Source: Bacillota bacterium (GTDB taxonomy: Bacteria > Bacillota > Clostridia > Christensenellales > Christensenellaceae). From it: DNA of 17,923 nt. Location of the stretch: contig JAEWMJ010000055.1 in the NCBI GenBank assembly GCA_023393165.1, forward strand, positions 1 to 17,923, in the 5' to 3' direction. Positions 13,959 to 17,923 of the stretch are shown here, one piece after another. The position numbers were made by a program, and so were the translations under genes. A model generated the notes under the pieces. That model ran no database searches. It was not told the DNA's origin and worked only from the letters and a program-made list of their open reading frames with translations. Positions within the stretch are counted from its first letter, which is position 1, and each line of letters opens with the position of its first letter.

Positions 13959-14624
13959 TCATAGTTCCCGCATTTTGAAGCCAATGCCCCATACTGCCTC
14001 GATAAAATCCTGGTCCGTTATATCGCGAAGCTTCCTGCGCAGGTTACTGATATGGACTTTCAAGGAGCTTTCCATACAATCCGGCGTGTCTTTGCTGATC
14101 AGATCGAGAATCTGGGACTTGGTGACGACCTGCGATGCATTCTGTATCAGCAGTTTTAAAATAGCAAACTCGGTTTTGGTTAACCGGACCTGCGTACCGT
14201 GGGCGAAAACCTCGTGGGTACCTGTGTCTAGATTTAATCCGCAATAGGCCAGGTGTGTTACTGTCCCCGCCACTGCCGCGCTTCGCAGCTGCACGGCGAT
14301 ACGGGCAAGCAGTTCCTTGGTATCAAAGGGTTTTGTGACATAATCCGCGGCTCCGCCCAGCAGGAGATTCACTTTATCGTCAATCCCAACCTTGGCGCTG
14401 ACGACAATCACGGGAATCCCTTGAATCCTGGGCAGTACATCTTCACCGGAGAGTCCAGGCAGCATCAAATCCAAAAGAACAAGATCGGGTCGGCTTTGTG
14501 AGAGCAGCAATAAAGCCTCTGTGCCCGAATAGGCGCGCAGAACGCCATAGCCTTCTTCTGTCAGGAATTCCTCCAACATATTGCCGATATAGACATCATC
14601 GTCTATGATCGCTATGGTTTTCAT
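13959..14624 (-). CDS. OmpR-family response regulator
   Basis: The 221-residue protein has a receiver domain (about 1-112) with the acidic pocket Asp8-Asp10 in AIIDDD, phospho-acceptor Asp52 in LVLLDLMLPG, Ser76 in VVSAK and Lys98 in TKPFD. A winged-helix DNA-binding domain follows (about 125-221), with VRLTKTEFAILKLL and SLKVHISNLRRKLR as the recognition region and VWGIGFKM at the end. It should be phosphorylated by the histidine kinase at 11226 and act on the operator at 13916-13956. AGGAGG lies 6 bases before ATG 14624. It is the first gene of the unit, separated from the ATPase gene by 88 bases that carry a second promoter. Confidence 0.94.
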   Translation of the reverse strand: MKTIAIIDDDVYIGNMLEEFLTEEGYGVLRAYSGTEALLLLSQSRPDLVLLDLMLPGLSGEDVLPRIQGIPVIVVSAKVGIDDKVNLLLGGAADYVTKPFDTKELLARIAVQLRSAAVAGTVTHLAYCGLNLDTGTHEVFAHGTQVRLTKTEFAILKLLIQNASQVVTKSQILDLISKDTPDCMESSLKVHISNLRRKLRDITDQDFIEAVWGIGFKMREL

Positions 14625-14665
14625 TTGCCGCCTCCTATCAAAGTGATATCAGCTCCCTGTGTAAT

Positions 14666-14694
14666 ATTCTAACCATATTGTGCCATCGATTCAA
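14666..14694 (-). promoter_or_regulatory. sigma-A promoter for the response-regulator unit
   Basis: Read on the minus strand, TTGAAT (14689-14694), a 17-base spacer and TAGAAT (14666-14671) form a standard promoter 41 bases before the regulator start codon. Confidence 0.55.
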
Positions 14695-14796
14695 TCTTTC
14701 ATTTATTTTTTGCCGATCCATTGATGTGTAAATGGAAAATGGGCAGATTAGATGAGCCCCACATGGTTTGGAAAAATGTAGGGCCTTTACTGGATA

Positions 14797-14827
14797 AAAG
14801 AGACTTGCCCAATGGGCAAATCTCTTT
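14797..14827 (-). terminator. long near-perfect hairpin, terminator-like on the minus strand
   Basis: AAAGAGA-C-TTGCCC pairs with GGGCAA-A-TCTCTTT around an AAT loop: 13 of 14 pairs, one C/A mismatch. On the minus strand the stem is followed by TAT after its terminal TTT run. It could insulate the response-regulator promoter from incoming minus-strand transcription, or act as an operator. No minus-strand gene was found directly upstream of it. Confidence 0.4.
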
Positions 14828-14938
14828 CAATGAGTAAAATTGGTTGTTGGTTACTTGTTTTGCCTTTATTTCATGCCGAATTTAAGCGCACAGTACATTC
14901 TTATTTTTCCATGAGCTGTCATTTCATCGTAAAAATAT

Positions 14939-14971
14939 TAATTATTATCGTCTTCTTTACGATAATAATTA
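14939..14971. repeat. 13-bp perfect AT-rich inverted repeat
   Basis: TAATTATTATCGT (14939-14951) pairs perfectly with ACGATAATAATTA (14959-14971) across a CTTCTTT loop. No T run follows on either strand. It may be a regulator site, an mRNA structure or a mobile-element remnant. Confidence 0.5.
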
Positions 14972-15132
14972 TGGCAGGCCGCTTGTGTGAAGTCCTTTGT
15001 GTACATTAACGCAAGATATCGGGCTGCATCTGGATTACTCGCCAGAGAACGGAGCCTTATACCGTTAAGTATGCCATGCGGCCGGAAAACCTTCAAAAAT
15101 CAGGTTTCCGTCGGGCTGTTTGAATCAGCTGT

Positions 15133-15161
15133 TTGCATATTCAGCGTGTTTCAAATAAAAT
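15133..15161 (+). promoter_or_regulatory. sigma-A promoter for the FtsA-like gene
   Basis: TTGCAT (15133-15138), a 17-base spacer and TAAAAT (15156-15161) lie 36 bases before the start codon, giving a short leader with AAGGAGG. Confidence 0.5.
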
Positions 15162-15197
15162 CAATTTAAACAGAAGTCAAATCAAGGAGGTCTATAC

Positions 15198-17210
15198 ATG
15201 GCTGACTCATCCAAAAAGCAGATGAAAGCACAACCTAAGGATATGATATTTGCTCTTGATATCGGAACCCGCAGCATCATTGGCATCGTGGGTACCGTAG
15301 AAGGCGAAAAGCTTCGGGTCATCGCCATGGAGAGGGAGGAACATACACAACGTTCCATGATCGACGGCCAGATTGAGGATATTGAACAGGTCGCCAAAGT
15401 CGCCCGCAGCGTCAAAAACCGCCTGGAGGAAAAGCTTAACTGCAAGCTGGAGAAGGTCTGCGTCGCTGCGGCAGGACGCGCGCTCAGGACTCAGCGCGCC
15501 TCTTATGAGATGGAATTTCCGCAGCCGCAACGGCTTGATGAAGAAATCATCAGCCGCCTGGAAGCGGGGGCAATTGGCGAAGCCGAGGCCGCTTTTACCA
15601 ACGGGATGGACGCGTACAACCGCCGCCAGTTCTACCTGGTGGGCCATACTGCCGTTCAGTACTATATGGACAACTATCCAATTTCCAGCTTGTTGGATCA
15701 CCGGGCACGGCATATTCAAGTGGACGTAATAGCTACCTTTCTCCCCAGTGAAGTAGTGGAAAGCCTGTATTCGGCCATGCACAGGATTGATCTGGAGGTT
15801 GCCAGCCTCACACTGGAACCCATTGCCGCCATGAATGTGGTAATTCCGAAAAATCTCAGGCTCCTGAACCTCGCGTTGGTGGATATCGGAGCGGGAACCT
15901 CAGATATCGCCGTTTCCAAAGACGGGGGAGTTGTAGGATATACCATAGTTACAGTAGCGGGTGATGAAATTACGGAAGCGCTGATGAAGAATTATCTGCT
16001 CGATTTTACCACCGCGGAGCGGATCAAAACACAGCTTGGGGACCAGGATTCCGTTAGATTTACCAATATTCTTGGCTTTGAACAGACCATTACGCAGAAC
16101 GAAATGATGGACTGCATTAAAGAATCCATGGAAATTCTCTGCCGCGAAATTTCCGAGCATATCTGCGAGGTCAACGGCGGTCCTGCGTCGGCCGTTTTCC
16201 TGGCCGGAGGCGGCAGCAAACTGGCAAACATGCGGGACGGCGTTGCCAAATGTATGAATTTGGATGTAAACCGGGTGGCTATAGCCGGCAACAATTTTCA
16301 GACATATGCCTTCTCGGATACCTACGACCTTAATGATCCCGAATTTGCCACACCTTTAGGCATCGCTATTTCCGCAGGGCTGAATCTGATTACAGAGAGT
16401 TTTCACGTCACTCTAAACGGAAGCCGCGCCAAGCTCTTCCGAAACAGCACAATGACCGTTCTGGATATTCTTATGATGAACGGCTTTTCCTACCGGGACA
16501 TCCTTCCCCGTGCAGGCCGGAAGCTGATTATACAGTTAAACGGAGAACAAACCGTTTACTACGGTACTCCGGGAGAGCCTGCCGTGCTCCTGCTGAATGG
16601 CCGGGAAGCAAAAATCTCGGACTTGGTGCATACGGGAGACAGTATTGAATTTAACCCCGCCGTGCATGGACAGCCCGCCGAGCGGTGCCTGAAGGATTTA
16701 CTGGAAGCCGGATCCAACCAGGCTGGTACCGTCAACGGCTATATTGTTTCCCCGGATACTCCGCTGAAAACCGGAGATACGGTTGTAATTGAAACGTATG
16801 TGCCCGAACCGTCCACGGACGATCCCTCCGTAGTCACAGAAACCATCCCGAAAGTTGCTCCGCTTCCATCCGTCACGCAGACAGCGCCTATCCCGGAGCC
16901 TGCGGCAAAAATATCTGCCCAGCTTTCCGGCACGACCGAAGAACCGGCTGCCTCCGAGCCGCTATTACCTCCGGAACCTGTTTCCGTTCCTGCGGCTGAA
17001 ACCATTGAATTCGTTTTGAACAATAAACCTATAGTTCTTCCTAAAAAAATCGACGGTTCTCCTTATTACCTGATGGATATGCTGGAGAGGTCCGGAATCG
17101 ATCTGGAACATCCGACGGGGGAGGTTGTTCTCCGTGTTAATGGCGAAGACAGTTCCTTTCTTCGAGATTTAAAGTCCGGGGATCGTTTGGAAATTTATTT
17201 TAAAAACTGA
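15198..17210 (+). CDS. FtsA-like actin-fold ATPase with C-terminal beta-grasp-like domains
   Basis: The 670-residue protein starts with an FtsA/PilM-type actin-like core (about 15-397): phosphate-1 loop ALDIGTRSIIGIVG (19-32), phosphate-2 loop ALVDIGAGTSDIAV (226-239) and adenosine motif VFLAGGGSKLANM (333-345). Typical FtsA is about 400-440 residues and ends in an amphipathic membrane helix. Here the core is followed by a beta-rich region (about 400-536), a Pro/Ser/Glu-rich linker (about 537-600) and a final domain (about 602-670) with LKSGDRLEIYF, like the end of ThiS-type beta-grasp folds. The similar PLKTGDTVVIETYV near 522-535 suggests a related domain before the linker. It lacks a signal peptide and should be cytoplasmic. 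AAGGAGG lies 7 bases before ATG. FtsZ and divisome genes are absent nearby, so a role in division, pilus-like assembly or envelope scaffolding stays open. Confidence 0.88.
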   Translation: MADSSKKQMKAQPKDMIFALDIGTRSIIGIVGTVEGEKLRVIAMEREEHTQRSMIDGQIEDIEQVAKVARSVKNRLEEKLNCKLEKVCVAAAGRALRTQRASYEMEFPQPQRLDEEIISRLEAGAIGEAEAAFTNGMDAYNRRQFYLVGHTAVQYYMDNYPISSLLDHRARHIQVDVIATFLPSEVVESLYSAMHRIDLEVASLTLEPIAAMNVVIPKNLRLLNLALVDIGAGTSDIAVSKDGGVVGYTIVTVAGDEITEALMKNYLLDFTTAERIKTQLGDQDSVRFTNILGFEQTITQNEMMDCIKESMEILCREISEHICEVNGGPASAVFLAGGGSKLANMRDGVAKCMNLDVNRVAIAGNNFQTYAFSDTYDLNDPEFATPLGIAISAGLNLITESFHVTLNGSRAKLFRNSTMTVLDILMMNGFSYRDILPRAGRKLIIQLNGEQTVYYGTPGEPAVLLLNGREAKISDLVHTGDSIEFNPAVHGQPAERCLKDLLEAGSNQAGTVNGYIVSPDTPLKTGDTVVIETYVPEPSTDDPSVVTETIPKVAPLPSVTQTAPIPEPAAKISAQLSGTTEEPAASEPLLPPEPVSVPAAETIEFVLNNKPIVLPKKIDGSPYYLMDMLERSGIDLEHPTGEVVLRVNGEDSSFLRDLKSGDRLEIYFKN

Positions 17211-17264
17211 ATTCTTTGTGATAGAATGTAAAATATAGTAAGTTGAGTTATTTGAGGAAATTTA

Positions 17265-17738
17265 ATGAAAAAGATTGGAATTGTTGCTATATGCGTATTG
17301 ACGATGCTATTATCAATGTCATGTAGTCTCAAAGCAACTGAAAAACCCGTTACAGAGGATTCTAAGCCGGTTGAGGAGTATATCACTGATCCAGCCATTG
17401 AAACAACCCAAACGCCAGGGGCGGAACAAGAAAAAAATGAACTAAGTGAAAAGGATTTAGAAAACGCCAGGAAGATTGCCGAGGATTATGTTATGGATCT
17501 AGCGGGTAAATCTAATGGGACCTTAAAATATTCCGAGTTAAGATTTGATCCTGATGATTTAATGAGACAAAATTACAGAGCCGGTATAAGCTTAGAGAAT
17601 ATTGTTGTATTCAAGGTTGATCTTGATGTACAAAAAGCATGGAATGGTTTTGATGCAAGGAAGTATACTGATTGGAGTATAATTGTAACCCGTAGCGGAA
17701 CAGATTCAAACTGGCAATTCGAAGGCGCGGGATATTAA
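17265..17738 (+). CDS. small probable lipoprotein of unknown function
   Basis: The 157-residue protein starts with MKKIGIVAICVLTMLLSMSC. This is a signal peptide with a probable lipobox and lipidated Cys20, although Ser rather than Leu occupies the -3 position. A low-complexity Glu/Pro/Thr linker (about 22-60) leads to a small domain (about 60-157) with LENARKIAEDYVMDLAGK, ISLENIVVFKVDLDVQK and DWSIIVTRSGTDSNWQFEGAGY. The last part recalls small export-domain or NTF2-like folds, but no family was recognised. GAGG lies about 8 bases before ATG. It starts 54 bases after the FtsA-like gene with no terminator between, so co-transcription is possible. The gene is more AT-rich than the FtsA-like gene. 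Confidence 0.72.
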   Translation: MKKIGIVAICVLTMLLSMSCSLKATEKPVTEDSKPVEEYITDPAIETTQTPGAEQEKNELSEKDLENARKIAEDYVMDLAGKSNGTLKYSELRFDPDDLMRQNYRAGISLENIVVFKVDLDVQKAWNGFDARKYTDWSIIVTRSGTDSNWQFEGAGY

Positions 17739-17803
17739 GATCAGGATTTATTTATATCCAAAACTTCAGTATCAAATAAACAAAAAACACTCTAGTAATG
17801 AAC

Positions 17804-17812
17804 TGGTATAAT
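17804..17812 (+). promoter_or_regulatory. extended -10 in the second IS left end
   Basis: TGGTATAAT is a perfect extended -10. No -35 box is seen 17 bases upstream, where flanking DNA lies. As in the first IS, the -35 could be supplied by the right end after circularisation. Confidence 0.5.
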
Positions 17813-17847
17813 GATAGTGGACAGTAAAAAGTTCACTATCATTTTTT
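17810..17847 (+). terminator. terminator-like hairpin in the second IS left end
   Basis: AATGATAGTGGAC (17810-17822) pairs with GTTCACTATCATT (17831-17843) over 13 bp with one G-T pair, and a run of six T follows (17842-17847). It lies between the -10 and the transposase start. Incoming transcripts would form it; a transcript started about 7 bases after TATAAT would lack most of the 5' arm. Confidence 0.7.
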
Positions 17848-17862
17848 ATGGAGGAAAAAGAT

Positions 17863-17923
17863 ATGGGACGGCCAAAAGGAGGAACAAACCATAGCTATAG
17901 CCAAGATTTTAAATTAAGTATAG
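17863..17923 (+). CDS. IS3-family OrfA-like transposase, N-terminus only (partial)
   Basis: The frame MGRPKGGTNHSYSQDFKLSI runs off the window edge. The basic start followed by YSQDFKLSI resembles the first helix of IS3-family OrfA proteins. GGAGG (17850-17854) lies 8 bases before ATG 17863; an in-frame ATG at 17848 overlaps this site and is less likely. Only 20 residues are visible, so identification leans on the IS-end match. Confidence 0.66.
   Translation, partial: MGRPKGGTNHSYSQDFKLSI

Larger units (their letters stand above)
14695..15132. other. gene-poor region between divergent promoters
   Basis: No supported gene was found in these roughly 440 bases. The 65-codon frame at 14812-15009 has no ribosome site and spans much of one hairpin and all of another. 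The region holds two long hairpins, listed separately. A third, weaker one pairs CGGAAAACCT (15083-15092) with AGGTTTCCG (15102-15110), with one bulge. Confidence 0.5.
17799..17923 (+). mobile_element. left end of a second IS3-family element (cut by the window edge)
   Basis: A left terminus starting TGAACTGGTATAATGATAG at 17799 matches the left end of the first IS at 21 of 25 positions. A hairpin and the start of an OrfA-like gene follow. The right end is outside the window, so length and intactness are unknown. Confidence 0.72.

Noticed and set aside
13871..13984. 38-residue N-terminal extension of the ABC ATPase
   Set aside because: It would overlap the response-regulator gene and cover the operator and promoter, while the ATG at 13870 has an ideal AAGGAGG site and the usual family start.
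14812..15009. 65-codon plus-strand frame with a hydrophobic stretch (ILIIIVFFTIIIMAG)
   Set aside because: It has no ribosome site, and its hydrophobic part is the translated 14939-14971 inverted repeat. It starts inside another hairpin, so a real gene is unlikely.
15207..15782. 191-codon minus-strand frame inside the FtsA-like gene
   Set aside because: It lies wholly within a well-supported gene with actin-fold motifs. There is no ribosome site or known domain.

Overview
The window looks like chromosomal DNA of a low-to-moderate-GC Gram-positive bacterium, most likely a member of Clostridia (Bacillota). The signs are strong AGGAGG-type ribosome binding sites 6-8 bases from most starts, a non-zinc anti-sigma factor with one membrane span, a single-span OmpR-type sensor kinase running with a peptide-exporter-like ABC transporter, an FtsA-like actin homologue, and IS3-family insertion sequences. 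No rRNA, tRNA, CRISPR array or phage gene was seen. Base composition is mosaic by eye. The stretches at about 1-1930, 7080-11110 and 17210-17923 are clearly more AT-rich than the metabolic, signalling and FtsA-like genes between them.

Layout, left to right. (1) 1-1930: an anti-sigma-like membrane protein, a small secreted protein on the opposite strand, and an ECF-type sigma factor. The two convergent genes share one bidirectional terminator, and the two divergent genes share a 16-bp palindrome. (2) 1978-4802, minus strand: a RidA-family deaminase directly followed by glutamate dehydrogenase, and upstream a separately terminated N-carbamoylputrescine amidase. Together these suggest amino-acid and polyamine nitrogen metabolism. 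(3) 4909-6249: a complete IS3-family element with two ORFs, inverted repeats, a programmed frameshift site, a hairpin at its left end and a split promoter that would form on circularisation. (4) 6388-7048, minus strand: a two-gene unit of a flavin-binding PPOx-like protein and a PptA-like tautomerase. (5) 7407-11105, plus strand: an AT-rich pair of family-2 glycosyltransferases, one with an added helical N-terminus and a methyltransferase-like C-terminus, the other with a TPR-like tail.

(6) 11226-14624, minus strand: a four-gene unit in the order response regulator, ABC ATPase, ABC permease, histidine kinase. Four CTTWAC half-sites at 11-12 bp spacing lie between the regulator and ATPase genes, upstream of an extended -10. 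This fits a regulator that activates its own transporter genes. (7) 14625-15197: an intergenic region of about 570 bp with two long hairpins and promoters at each edge. (8) 15198-17738, plus strand: a 670-residue FtsA-like ATPase with extra beta-grasp-like C-terminal domains, then a small probable lipoprotein. (9) 17799 to the end: the left end of a second IS3-family element whose terminal sequence matches the first at 21 of 25 positions.

The points most worth a second look are the matching hairpin and promoter design at the left ends of both IS elements, the phased operator in the ABC/two-component unit, the extended FtsA-like protein, and the fused glycosyltransferase. No clearly new defence or mobile system was recognised.
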